Source: Streptomyces sp. IMTB 2501 (GTDB taxonomy: Bacteria; Actinomycetota; Actinomycetes; Streptomycetales; Streptomycetaceae). Taken from it: a stretch of 64,000 bases of DNA. This document shows, in pieces, positions 33,752 through 41,274 of the stretch. The stretch is from positions 124,001 to 188,000 of the forward strand of contig NZ_MQUS01000010.1 in the NCBI RefSeq assembly GCF_001953885.1. Direction: 5' to 3'. A program made the translations under genes and the position numbers. The notes under the pieces were generated by a model. The model was not told where the DNA came from. It saw nothing but the letters and a program-made list of their open reading frames with translations, and did not search any database. Position 1 is the stretch's first letter. Each line of letters opens with the position of its first letter.

Positions 33752-33768
33752 GCCGAGAATAGCTCGGC
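33752..33768. promoter_or_regulatory. Inverted repeat between the membrane protein and lrp-type genes
   Basis: GCCGAG-AATAG-CTCGGC, followed by the repeat CATATC/CATATC, in the 120-bp divergent region. The AT-rich centre and location fit an Lrp/AsnC operator controlling both genes. Confidence 0.5.
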
Positions 33769-33806
33769 CATATCCATATCTGGTCGAGTATTTGTAGCAT
33801 GGTGGC

Positions 33807-34256
33807 ATGGACCGCATCGATCGGCAGATCCTCACGATCCTCCTGGCCGATGGCCGGGCGACCTACCAGGAGCTGGGCCGTAAGGTCCGGCTCTCGGCCA
33901 ACACCGTCGCCGACCGCGTACGCCGGCTCCAGGCCACTGGAGTCGTCCGCGGATACCGCGCCGAACTGAATCTGGCGGCGTTCGGGCGCGGGATGGAGTT
34001 GCTCAGCGACATCCGCCTGCGCGAGGGCGTGGACCGCCAGGCCTTCGAGGCCCAGTTGCATCAAGTGCCCCAGGTCGTCGGCGCGATGCGGCTGACCGGG
34101 GACTACGACTACCAGTTGCGCATGGCCTGTACCGACGCCCGCGAGTTCGAAACGGTCATCGACCGGCTCAAGGCCGACTTGGGGGTACGGGAGTTGCGCA
34201 GCCGACTCCTCCTGCACGAGGTGCCATTGGGGCCGGACCGCGTCCTGGAGTCCTGA
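33807..34256 (+). CDS. Lrp/AsnC-family transcriptional regulator
   Basis: 149 residues: helix-turn-helix at about 4-50 (MDRIDRQILTILLADGRATY, VRLSANTVADRVRRLQATG), a linker strand, and a C-terminal RAM/AsnC ligand domain with DIRLREGVDRQAFEAQLHQV and MRLTGDYDYQLRMACTDARE, the GDYD turn where these proteins bind amino acids. Single Lrp-type regulators usually control the divergent gene, here a polytopic membrane protein, in response to one amino acid. The ATG at 33807 has no strong upstream AGG; a leaderless or weak start is possible. Confidence 0.9.
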   Translation: MDRIDRQILTILLADGRATYQELGRKVRLSANTVADRVRRLQATGVVRGYRAELNLAAFGRGMELLSDIRLREGVDRQAFEAQLHQVPQVVGAMRLTGDYDYQLRMACTDAREFETVIDRLKADLGVRELRSRLLLHEVPLGPDRVLES

Positions 34257-34289
34257 TGGCAGGACGGGGGTGGGGCTGGTCCGGCGCCT

Positions 34290-34961
34290 GTGAGGCTGAC
34301 ATCGTGTGATCGTGGAGACACATGTCGTCGCGGCGACGTCCTGCCCGAGGCGGTCCAGTGCCTCCGCCGCCGTGCCTGCGTCGCCCTCCACTTCGGTCCG
34401 GACGGCTATCTGGGCCTGCGTCGCAAGCTCATGCCGACCGCCGCGGAACGGTACTTGTGGGGCCAGGGCGACGGCTCCACCCTCCCGGTCGTCGACACCG
34501 GTGCGGCCCGCCTCGGCGCGGCGATCTGCTGGGAGAACTACATGCCGTTGTTCCGTACGGCGATGTACGCCAAGGGCGTCGACCTGTGGTGTGCGCCGAC
34601 CGTGGACGACCGCGACTCCTGGCAGGCCACCATGCGGCACATAGCCCTGGAGGGCCGGTGCTTCGTGCTCGGCGCCTGCCAGTATCTGCGCCGCGACGCC
34701 GTACCCGCCGGCCTCCACCCCGTCCAGGGCGACGCGCCCGACACCGTCCTCATCGCGGGCGGCTCCGTCATCGTCTCGCCCCTCGGTGAGGTGCTGGCCG
34801 GTCCTCTGCGTGACGGTGAAGGCGTTCTCAGCGCCGAACTCGACCTCGACGAACTGGCCCGCGCCCGCTTCGACTTCGACCCCACCGGGCACTACGCACG
34901 CCCGGACGTCTTCAGTCTCCACGTCGACGAAACCGCCCGCACCGGCGTCATCAGCGGCTGA
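34290..34961 (+). pseudogene. N-terminally truncated nitrilase
   Basis: From about 34370 on, the sequence is a good nitrilase: FGPDGYLGLRRKLMPTAAER (catalytic Lys), GAAICWENYMPLFRTAMYAK (nucleophile Cys), MRHIALEGRCFVLGACQYLR, GGSVIVSPLGEVLAGPL, GHYARPDVFSLHVDE. The first third of the enzyme, which carries the catalytic Glu, is missing and the 5' part of the frame (MRLTSCDRGDTCRRG) is unrelated. With one member of the Glu-Lys-Cys triad lost it cannot be active as a nitrilase. It lies 33 bases after the Lrp gene, so a deletion probably removed the 5' end. Confidence 0.8.
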
Positions 34962-35240
34962 CCCGGGACCTCGTACGGTTGCCGAGAGCGGCGGCGAGCA
35001 GGAGCGCGGCGAGGGCGGTGAGGGTGGTGCCCTGCCAGCCCAGGGTGTTGAGCATGGGTGCGGCGAGGGCGGTGCCGAGCGCGCCGACGGTGAAGTACAG
35101 CACGAGGTAGACGCTGCTCAGGCTGCCGGAGCGTTCGGGGGAGAGGGCCATGATGCGGCTCTGGTTGGCGGCCTGGGCGGCGAAGCAGCCGGCGTCGAAG
35201 ACGGCGAGTCCGAGACCGGTGATGAGTGGGCTGCCCGGGC
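34951..35240 (-). pseudogene. C-terminal fragment of an MFS transporter
   Basis: The minus strand reads LITGLGLAVFDAGCFAAQAA, then NQSRIMALSPERSGSLSSVY, then LVLYFTVGALGTALAA and a last helix LTALAALLLAAALGN before a basic end and stop. These are transmembrane helices 10-12 of a drug/H+ antiporter-type MFS protein. It begins abruptly at about 35240 where plus-strand acetyltransferase sequence starts. Confidence 0.8.
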
Positions 35241-35252
35241 CGAGGGTAGGGC

Positions 35253-35624
35253 GTCACCTGGCTGGCCGCCCATCTGGAGCGCGGCTCGGCGTTCGTCGCC
35301 GAGGCCGATGGTGAGGTGGCCGGGTTCGCGGTCTACGGCCCGTGGCGCGAACTGGAGGGATACCGGCACACGGTGGAGAACTCGGTCTACGTCCGCGAGG
35401 GCCGGCACGGGCTCGGTATCGGATCCGCGCTCCTGGCCACCCTCGTCACCGCAGCCCGTGAGACCGGCCACCATGTCATGATCGCCGGCATCGAAGCCGA
35501 GAACACCGCCTCGATCCGGCTCCATGAACGGTTCGGGTTCCAGCATGTCGGCACGGTGCCCGAGGTCGGCACCAAGTTCGGCCGCTGGCTTGACCTGACG
35601 CTCATGCGCCTGCCCCTGGCCTGA
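35253..35624 (+). pseudogene. N-terminally truncated phosphinothricin-acetyltransferase-like GNAT
   Basis: Acetyltransferase sequence starts abruptly with VTWLAAHLERGSAFVAEADG and continues VAGFAVYGPW, NSVYVREGRHGLGIGSALLA (acetyl-CoA loop), AGIEAENTASIRLHERFGF and GTKFGRWLDLTLMR, the typical PAT/Bar-type C-terminus. The first ~45 residues of the fold are missing. A GTG at 35316 could start a 102-residue product with the cofactor loop, but it would lack the N-terminal strands. Confidence 0.7.
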
Positions 35625-35705
35625 CCGGCAGCAAGCCACCCTGTCGGCGGATGAGCCCCCGGGACCGCGACGCCGATCTTCTCCGTCCCCTGGGCACCGC
35701 GTACG

Positions 35706-35984
35706 TCAGCCCGCCTGCCCGTCTTCGGGGTGTCGCGGACACCCCGACGCGATCCAGCGGCGTACGACCGTCACCGGCACGCGGCCGTCGGCGGCGATCA
35801 CGTCCTCCGGTACGCCGGTGCGCCAGGCGGCGAGTGCGGCTCGGCGGAGACACGCGGAGCGGACGGCGAGCCCGGCCCTGAGGGCGCTCGCGGAGCCGGC
35901 GGTGAGCCTCGGGGCGTCCGCGGCCAGTTGCCGGGCGGCCTGGCGCACCGCGTCGCGGGCGGTTCGGGTGTCGAGGCCGCTCAT
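35706..35984 (-). CDS. Small hypothetical protein coupled to MgtC
   Basis: A 92-residue helical protein starting with the ATG that overlaps the mgtC stop codon (ATGA), so its translation is probably coupled. It begins MSGLDTRTARDAVRQAARQL, continues with Ala/Arg-rich helices, has AWRTGVPEDVIAADGRVPVT near the end, and finishes VVRRWIASGCPRH. The last part looks like a small helix-turn-helix (DVIAADGRVPVTVVRRWI), which could mean DNA binding or simply a helical bundle. No homologue is recognised. Because of the overlap it is likely expressed only with mgtC. Confidence 0.65.
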   Translation of the reverse strand: MSGLDTRTARDAVRQAARQLAADAPRLTAGSASALRAGLAVRSACLRRAALAAWRTGVPEDVIAADGRVPVTVVRRWIASGCPRHPEDGQAG

Positions 35985-36709
35985 GCCACCGCCTCCCGCT
36001 CCGAGTCGAGCACCGTGTCGTCCAGATGCCAGTGCAGATCACGCACGCCCGGTTCCAGGGACAGGCGGGCGATGAGCTGCTCCAGGGCTCGGGCCGGGTC
36101 ACCGTTCAGGGCGACCGCGGCCCGCAGGCTGGTGCTCCCCTCGTCGTCGCGCCGTACCCGCAGCCCGGTGGGCGCGAGCCCGTCGGTCGCGAGGGCCTGG
36201 GACAGCAGCGCCCGGACATGCGCCTCGTCGTTGCGCTCGCAGATCAGGTGGACGGTGGCCCGTACACCCTCGTTGTCGGGGTCGCGCTGCGGGACGCGGT
36301 CGATCAGCCGGCCCGCGGGGCGCAGCAGTACGTGTACGGCGAGCACGGTGGCCGTTCCGATGAGGCACAGCGCCAGCCGGCCGGAGGCGGCGAGCACGCC
36401 GACCGCGGCCGAACACCACAGCGTGGCCGCGGTGTTGAGGCCGCGCACGCCTCCGCCCTCGCGCAGGATGACCCCGCCGCCGAGGAAACCGATGCCGGAG
36501 ACGACATAGGAGGCGACCCGGGTGGGGCTGCCGGCGTCGCCGACCGCCTCGCTGTAGAGGACGAAGAGTGTGGCGCCGACGGCCACCAGGGCGTTGGTGC
36601 GCAGTCCGGCCATTCGGGCGCGCCACTGGCGCTCGACGCCGATCAGGGCGCCGCAGGCGACGCCGACGGTGAGACGGAGTGCGAAGTCGAAGGTGGTCAG
36701 GTTCGCCAT
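35981..36709 (-). CDS. mgtC: MgtC/SapB-family inner-membrane protein
   Basis: 242 residues. Residues ~1-130 are the MgtC hydrophobic domain: FALRLTVGVACGALIGVERQ (with the conserved ERQ), GLRTNALVAVGATLFVLYSE, RVASYVVSGIGFLGGGVILR, VRGLNTAATLWCSAAVGVLA. Residues ~150-240 form the ACT-like C-terminal domain (VRATVHLICERNDEAHVRAL). Known MgtC proteins inhibit F-ATPase or modulate phosphate and Mg2+ homeostasis and are induced at low Mg2+. ATG 36709 is fixed by GGGAGG upstream. A proline-rich upstream frame, a hairpin and an ArsR-type operator precede it. It is followed by a translationally coupled 92-residue protein. Confidence 0.92.
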   Translation of the reverse strand: MANLTTFDFALRLTVGVACGALIGVERQWRARMAGLRTNALVAVGATLFVLYSEAVGDAGSPTRVASYVVSGIGFLGGGVILREGGGVRGLNTAATLWCSAAVGVLAASGRLALCLIGTATVLAVHVLLRPAGRLIDRVPQRDPDNEGVRATVHLICERNDEAHVRALLSQALATDGLAPTGLRVRRDDEGSTSLRAAVALNGDPARALEQLIARLSLEPGVRDLHWHLDDTVLDSEREAVA

Positions 36710-36766
36710 GGGAACCTCCCCTCGCCCCGCCGGAGCGGGACAGGTCGAGGGCATGGCGGTCAGCTG

Positions 36767-36784
36767 CCCGGCCGTGGTGCCGGG
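36767..36784 (-). promoter_or_regulatory. Hairpin in the mgtC leader, just after the upstream reading frame
   Basis: CCCGGC-N6-GCCGGG on the leader strand begins 3 bases past the stop of the short upstream frame. A stem at this place is typical of translation-coupled attenuators. Confidence 0.45.
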
Positions 36785-36786
36785 GT

Positions 36787-36861
36787 CTACCGGATGCCCG
36801 AGGAGTGGGGGGACACGGGGGTGTGGGGCCGATCGTGGCCCGGACTACTGCTGCGATCCAT
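36787..36861 (-). CDS. Putative 24-residue proline-containing leader peptide upstream of mgtC
   Basis: A short frame with a very strong ribosome binding site (GAGGAGGAGGTGAGCGAC before ATG 36861). The peptide starts MDRSSSPGHDRPHTP, has four prolines in the first 18 residues and ends SSGIR. It lies in the mgtC 5' leader, 77 bases before the mgtC start, and about 90 bases after an ArsR-type operator. Salmonella mgtC and mgtA leaders carry comparable proline-rich sensor peptides (MgtP, MgtL). A similarly placed frame precedes the ABC transporter operon and also ends in GIR. Function as a Mg2+- or proline-sensing leader is inference. Confidence 0.55.
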   Translation of the reverse strand: MDRSSSPGHDRPHTPVSPHSSGIR

Positions 36862-36950
36862 GTCGCTCACCTCCTCCTCGGTTTCTCGGACAGCGCGATT
36901 CCTCGGACGACACGCCCTCGACGGCGCTCCGCGGACATCACACTCCCCTA

Positions 36951-36969
36951 TATTTGCACATCTACGCAA
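36951..36969. promoter_or_regulatory. ArsR/SmtB-type operator, copy 1 (mgtC-arsR intergenic)
   Basis: TATTTGC-N8-GCAA, an inverted repeat TTGC/GCAA with an AT flank. It overlaps TATAGGG on the minus strand, a possible -10 of the mgtC transcript. Copies 2 (37009-37028) and 3 (41275-41293) share the same core and spacing. Confidence 0.7.
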
Positions 36970-37008
36970 CAAGTGCGCCCCGAGATGTCGTGTGCATCAC
37001 CGGCTAAC

Positions 37009-37028
37009 ATATTTGCATGGAAGCGCAA
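37009..37028. promoter_or_regulatory. ArsR/SmtB-type operator, copy 2, overlapping the arsR start codon
   Basis: ATATTTGC-N8-GCAA, covering the ATG at 37017. Binding here would block initiation of arsR and implies autoregulation. Confidence 0.65.
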
Positions 37029-37430
37029 GTAGCGTCGTGGGACGAGGACCGGGCCGAGCGGTCGGTGGCGGTACTCAAGGCCGTCGCGGACCCGTCGCGC
37101 TACCGGCTGCTGTGGGCGCTGAGCGAGCGGGAGCTGCCGGTCAGCCGCCTCGCCGAGCTGATCGAGGCGCACGTCGCCGCCACCTCCCAGCACCTGGCGA
37201 AGCTGCGCGCCGCCGGACTGGTCACCTCGCGGCGGGACGGCACGCGCATCTTCTACCGGGCCACCGGCCCGCAGGTACGGGCGCTGCTGGAGAGCGCGGT
37301 GCTGGCCACGGACGAGGCCATGGCCGCGGCGGACGGAGAGACGCCGGAAGCGGTGGGAGCGGCCGCCCCACAGGAGCGGAGCGCCCCCACACGGGTGACC
37401 AGGGCCCGTCGGCCGGCCACGGAACACTGA
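37017..37430 (+). CDS. ArsR/SmtB-family metal-type repressor
   Basis: 137 residues: a winged helix with AVLKAVADPSRYRLLWALSE, ELPVSRLAELIEAHVAATSQ (recognition helix with HLAKLRAAGLV) and wing SRRDGTRIFYRATGPQV. No cysteines are present, so a thiolate site as in ArsR or CadC is excluded; possible ligands are His, Asp and Glu in helices alpha3 and alpha5, which fits a divalent cation such as Mn, Ni, Zn or Mg more than arsenite. The 40-residue C-terminal tail is disordered. Shared operators make mgtC, arsR itself and the ABC transporter its likely targets. The start coincides with operator copy 2; leaderless translation is likely. Confidence 0.88.
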   Translation: MEAQVASWDEDRAERSVAVLKAVADPSRYRLLWALSERELPVSRLAELIEAHVAATSQHLAKLRAAGLVTSRRDGTRIFYRATGPQVRALLESAVLATDEAMAAADGETPEAVGAAAPQERSAPTRVTRARRPATEH

Positions 37431-37457
37431 CGCCTCCGCCCTGGGCCCTGCCGTGAG

Positions 37458-37491
37458 ACTCCCGCCTGCTCGGCGGGCGGACGACGGGAGT
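37458..37491. terminator. Putative terminator between arsR and the convergent ABC operon
   Basis: ACTCCCG ... CGGGAGT encloses a second hairpin CCCGCC-TGCTC-GGCGGG and is followed by TTT on the plus strand. It suits the end of arsR and could also stop transcripts of the ABC operon. Confidence 0.5.
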
Positions 37492-37675
37492 TTGAAGACA
37501 GGGCCCAGGCCCCGGCAGGCGACGTGCGCCCCGTCGCGACGCCCGGCACGCCCTCTCGCTACACCGAGCCGAACGCCCACGGACGCCCGGCCCATCGGGT
37601 ACGGCCTCCGGCCGGCACACCGAGATCACGCACCGGACGCCGCTCCCTGACGGGCAAACGTTGCCTGCCGGGGCC

Positions 37676-39106
37676 CTAGTCGCGCCCCGCGACGGTGGCG
37701 GTCAGACGTGTGTCGTCGTTCTCGTCCAGGTGGTACTCCTGCGGTTCGGCGTCGTAGGAGTACAGCTCGGCGTAGCGGCCCCAGTCGGTGGCCGTCTCCA
37801 GCTGGCGGGTGACCTGTTCGGCGGTGAAGTGGTGGGCGAGCAGGTCGCGGAAGAAGCCGGTGCGCACGGTGCCGCCGGGGTTGCTCCGCAGGCTCCTGGT
37901 GATCAGCGTGACCAGGGGGGCATGCTGGACCGCCTCGGCGAAGATCTTCTTCGACCCCTGGACGTCGGCGCCCGCGAACGCCGTGCCGGTGTCGGTCAGC
38001 AGCAGGTCGTCCCCGCTGAGCGTGGTGAAGCCGAGCAGGTCGAGCGCGTCGACCTGGGGGAGCAGGTCGTCCACCGCCAGGCCGAGGTCGTCGGCGAGGT
38101 CGGCCAGATCGCACCGTCCGCCGCGGTGGAGGACCATCTCCGCGAGCCCGGACAGCCCGTCGACGCTGGCCGGGGGCAGCGGGGTGTTCGCCGGGGTGCG
38201 CTTCTCCAGCTCCACCGCCTCGTGCCGGCCGGGGACACGGCCCTCCTTCTGGCGGCCGGTCATGGTGCGGTAGACGCGGTCGATCAGGTCGTCGAAGGCG
38301 GCCGAGTCGCGGTCGCGGGGGCGGTCCAGGCCGACCTCGAAGACCTCGCGGATCGTGCCGTAGGGCCGGGCGCCCAGGACGACGATCCGGTCGGCCATCA
38401 GCACGGCCTCCTCGATGTTGTGGGTGACCAGGACGATGGCACGGGTGGGGAACTGGCCCGACTCCCACAGCTCCATCAGCTCGCCGCGCAGGTTCTCGGC
38501 GGTCAGCACGTCGAGTGCGGAGAACGGCTCGTCCATCATCAGCACGTCCGGCTCCACGACGAGGGCGCGGGCGAAGCCGACGCGCTGGCGCATACCGCCG
38601 GACAGCTCCTTGGGGTAGGCGGACTCGAAGCCGTCCAGGCCGATCAGGTCGATGGCCTGCCGGGCGGCGTCCGCGCGCTCCGCGGCCGGAACTCCCTTGG
38701 CCTCCAGGCCCAGTTCGACGTTCTGCTGCACGGTCAGCCAGGGCAGCAGCGCGAAGGTCTGGAACACCATGGCCGTACCCGGGTTGGCACCGGTGAGCGG
38801 AGTGCCCTTGTAGGCGACGGTGCCGGAGCTGGCAGGCACCAGCCCGGCCAGGCAGCGCAGCAGGGTGGATTTGCCCGAGCCCGACTTGCCGAGCAGGGCG
38901 ACGACCTCACCGGCCCGCACCTGGAGGTCGATGCCGGACAGGACGGGCAGTTCGCCGTCGGCACCGGCGTACGACTTGGTCAGGCCGACGGTCTCCAGCA
39001 GCAGCGCGCCGTCGGCGGGACGGCGGGGCCTTTCGGCGGTCAGGTGGGCGAGGCCGGCGCGGGCCTGGCGGTCGGCGCGGAGGTTGCGCAGGGCGTTCAG
39101 CACCAT
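37676..39106 (-). CDS. ABC transporter ATPase with C-terminal AAA-associated domain
   Basis: 476 residues. Residues ~40-275 are an ABC ATPase: Walker A LLGKSGSGKSTLL, Q-loop VFQTFALLPWLTV, signature LSGGMRQRVGFARAL, Walker B VLMMDEPFSALD, switch VLVTHNIEEA. This resembles nitrate/taurine-type (NitT/TauT) exporters' importers. Residues ~320-460 are an AAA-associated domain (LHRGGRCDLADLADDLGLAV, KKIFAEAVQHAPLVTLITRS) that probably regulates the transporter. ATG 39106 is chosen since GGAG lies 6 bases upstream; the TTG at 39118 overlaps that site. It follows the permease gene by 34 bases. No binding protein gene is present, which is unusual for this class. Confidence 0.9.
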   Translation of the reverse strand: MVLNALRNLRADRQARAGLAHLTAERPRRPADGALLLETVGLTKSYAGADGELPVLSGIDLQVRAGEVVALLGKSGSGKSTLLRCLAGLVPASSGTVAYKGTPLTGANPGTAMVFQTFALLPWLTVQQNVELGLEAKGVPAAERADAARQAIDLIGLDGFESAYPKELSGGMRQRVGFARALVVEPDVLMMDEPFSALDVLTAENLRGELMELWESGQFPTRAIVLVTHNIEEAVLMADRIVVLGARPYGTIREVFEVGLDRPRDRDSAAFDDLIDRVYRTMTGRQKEGRVPGRHEAVELEKRTPANTPLPPASVDGLSGLAEMVLHRGGRCDLADLADDLGLAVDDLLPQVDALDLLGFTTLSGDDLLLTDTGTAFAGADVQGSKKIFAEAVQHAPLVTLITRSLRSNPGGTVRTGFFRDLLAHHFTAEQVTRQLETATDWGRYAELYSYDAEPQEYHLDENDDTRLTATVAGRD

Positions 39107-39140
39107 GACGTGCTCCAAATGCTTGTCAGTGAAAGGAAGT

Positions 39141-40907
39141 TCACAGGGAGTAGCGGGTCTCGGCCAGCCGGTACAGGCGGCGCCACAGCAGCCGGTTCAG
39201 CCCGACGACGTACAGGCTCATCACCGCGACCCCGGCGATCAGGTGCGGGTAGTCGCCGCTCTCGGTGGCCTGCGCGATGTAAGCGCCGAGGCCGGTGGCG
39301 GTGAGGGTGGTGCCGCCGAAGGTGACGACCTCGGAGACGATCGAGGCGTTCCAGGCGCCGCCGGAGGCGGTGATCCCGCCGGTGACGTACGACGGGAAGA
39401 CCCCCGGGAGGATCAGCCGCCGCCACCGCTGCCAGCCGCGCACGCCGATGTCGTCCATGGCCTCGCGCAGGTCGCTCGGGATGGCCATGGCTCCGGCGAT
39501 GGTGTTGAACAGGATGTACCACTGCGCGCCGAGCGCCATCAGCAGCGTGCCGCCGATGTTGATGGACAGACCGGTCCTCAGGAAGAACCACACCGCGAGC
39601 GGGAAAAGGAAGTTGGCGGGAAAGGATGCCAGCACCTGCACCACCGGCTGCGCGATCCGGGTCAGCCGCGGCGAGAAGCCGATCTTCACACCGATCGGCA
39701 CCCAGACCACGGTGGCCAGCGCCACCAGCACCACCACGCGCGCGAGGGTGGCGAGGCCCAGCAGCAGCGGCTCGCCGAACACGCCGAGGCCGGTGCGGTC
39801 GTAGAGGTAGTGGCCGAGGTCGAGCAGGCCCCACAGGATCAGCCCGCCGGCGACCACGGTGAAGACGAGGTCGCCGGTGCGCTGCCGCGTGCGGTCGACG
39901 ACGAGCGGACGGTCGTCGCGGCCGAAGACCCCTCCGGCCGTGCTCAGTGCGCGTCCCACCGGGCGCAGCGCCCGGCCGAGCAACTGTGGCCAGTGCGAGC
40001 GGCGCAGGAAGTCCAGGACGACGGACCGCTGGACCTCGCTCGCCTCGGACTGCTCGTTCTTGAACTTCTCCGCCCACGCCGTCAGCGGCCGCCAGAACAG
40101 GAAGTTCACGCCGATCACCATCACCGCCATGGTGAGGATGGCCCAGCCGACCCTGCCCAGATCGCCGTCGGTGATCGCGGCACCGGCGTAGGAGCCGACA
40201 CCTGGCAGTGCGTACCGCTGGTTGTTGACGCTGATCGCCTCCGAGGCGACCAGGAAGAACCATCCGCCGCCGAAGCTCATCATGCCGTTCCAGACCAGGC
40301 CGATCATCCCGGCCGGCAGCTCCACCTTCCAGAACCGCATCCAGCGGGTGAAGCCGAACGACCGTGACAGTTCGTCGAGTTCACGCGGGAGAGAGGTGAG
40401 GGAGTAGTAGAAGCCGAACGTCATGTTCCACGCCTGCGAGGTGAAGATCGCGAAGATCGACGCGCACTCCAGGCCCAGCATCGAGCCGGGGAACAGGGCG
40501 ATGAACCCGGTCACCGCAACCGTCAGGAAGCCCAGCACCGGCACGGACTGCAGGATGTCCAGGGCCGGGATGAGGATCCGCTCCAGCCTTCTGCTCTTGG
40601 CGGCGGCATAGGCGTAGCCGAAGGTGAACACGATCGACAGCGCCAGAGCGGCGAACATCCGCAGCAGCGAGCGGGCCGCGTCGTACGGCAGCTGTGCCGG
40701 ATCGGTGTCGACCTTCACGTTCTGCTGGGTGTTGAAGGTGACGGTGGTGCCGTGCCCCACGCGCAGCACCACATAGAGCATCACCAGCACGGCGGCGGCC
40801 ACCGCCGCGTCCACCCAGGAGAACTGGGACAGCCGTCCGGGCAGCCTCGCCACCAGCGGCGTGCGCTCCACCGTCTCGGCGGGCTTGTTGTCCGTACGGA
40901 TCCACAT
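39141..40907 (-). CDS. ABC transporter double permease (NitT/TauT type, fused)
   Basis: 588 residues consisting of two BPD-type permease units in one chain. Unit 1 (about 20-290): hydrophobic helices and the coupling-helix motif SFGFTRWMRFWKVELPAGMI. Unit 2 (about 345-585): helices and AMDDIGVRGWQRWRRLILPG as the second EAA-like loop. A large periplasmic segment lies after the first helix (TVTFNTQQNVKVDTDPAQLP). Forms the membrane part for the downstream ATPase. ATG 40907 follows GGAGG at 8 bases. Its long leader has an ArsR-type operator and a short frame coding MGADPPSPRCLQGIR. The co-regulation with mgtC suggests a divalent cation or a cation-linked solute as substrate (inference). Confidence 0.9.
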   Translation of the reverse strand: MWIRTDNKPAETVERTPLVARLPGRLSQFSWVDAAVAAAVLVMLYVVLRVGHGTTVTFNTQQNVKVDTDPAQLPYDAARSLLRMFAALALSIVFTFGYAYAAAKSRRLERILIPALDILQSVPVLGFLTVAVTGFIALFPGSMLGLECASIFAIFTSQAWNMTFGFYYSLTSLPRELDELSRSFGFTRWMRFWKVELPAGMIGLVWNGMMSFGGGWFFLVASEAISVNNQRYALPGVGSYAGAAITDGDLGRVGWAILTMAVMVIGVNFLFWRPLTAWAEKFKNEQSEASEVQRSVVLDFLRRSHWPQLLGRALRPVGRALSTAGGVFGRDDRPLVVDRTRQRTGDLVFTVVAGGLILWGLLDLGHYLYDRTGLGVFGEPLLLGLATLARVVVLVALATVVWVPIGVKIGFSPRLTRIAQPVVQVLASFPANFLFPLAVWFFLRTGLSINIGGTLLMALGAQWYILFNTIAGAMAIPSDLREAMDDIGVRGWQRWRRLILPGVFPSYVTGGITASGGAWNASIVSEVVTFGGTTLTATGLGAYIAQATESGDYPHLIAGVAVMSLYVVGLNRLLWRRLYRLAETRYSL

Positions 40908-41145
40908 CACGAAGACCTCCGCCCCCACTCTGGGCACGACGGCATGCCCGGCCGTGGCCAACGCACCGACGGCAGGACAGGGGTCACCCAGGCAGCATGG
41001 GAAATACAGGTAAGGAAGAAGGGCCCGCCCGGGCGGCCACGGCCGCCTCGTCGAGACCCGAGGCCGTGCCCGGTGCGGGAAGCCGGTGCCAAGGCGCCCC
41101 GGCTGGTGAGAGTCACCGGGGCCTCAAGGCCGCGGCGGGTGAAAG

Positions 41146-41193
41146 TCAGCGAATGCCCTGGAGGCAGCGCGGACTGGGAGGGTCTGCACCCAT
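41146..41193 (-). CDS. Putative 15-residue MgtL-like leader peptide upstream of the ABC operon
   Basis: The frame MGADPPSPRCLQGIR starts at ATG 41193, 5 bases after CGGAGGCAG-type GGAGG, and ends 238 bases before the permease start. The acidic/proline start followed by a basic end is similar to the Salmonella/E. coli MgtL peptide ([17 protein letters not shown]), which stalls or destabilises ribosomes at low Mg2+. It lies about 80 bases after operator copy 3, the same layout as the mgtC leader frame, and both peptides end GIR. Coding is supported only by ribosome binding site and position. Confidence 0.5.
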   Translation of the reverse strand: MGADPPSPRCLQGIR

Positions 41194-41274
41194 GGCTGCC
41201 TCCGTTCCGTGATGTGGCTCCGCCCCGAACACGCTCTGCGCGCACAGGACCCGACTCCAAGAGTGTGCCGGTTG

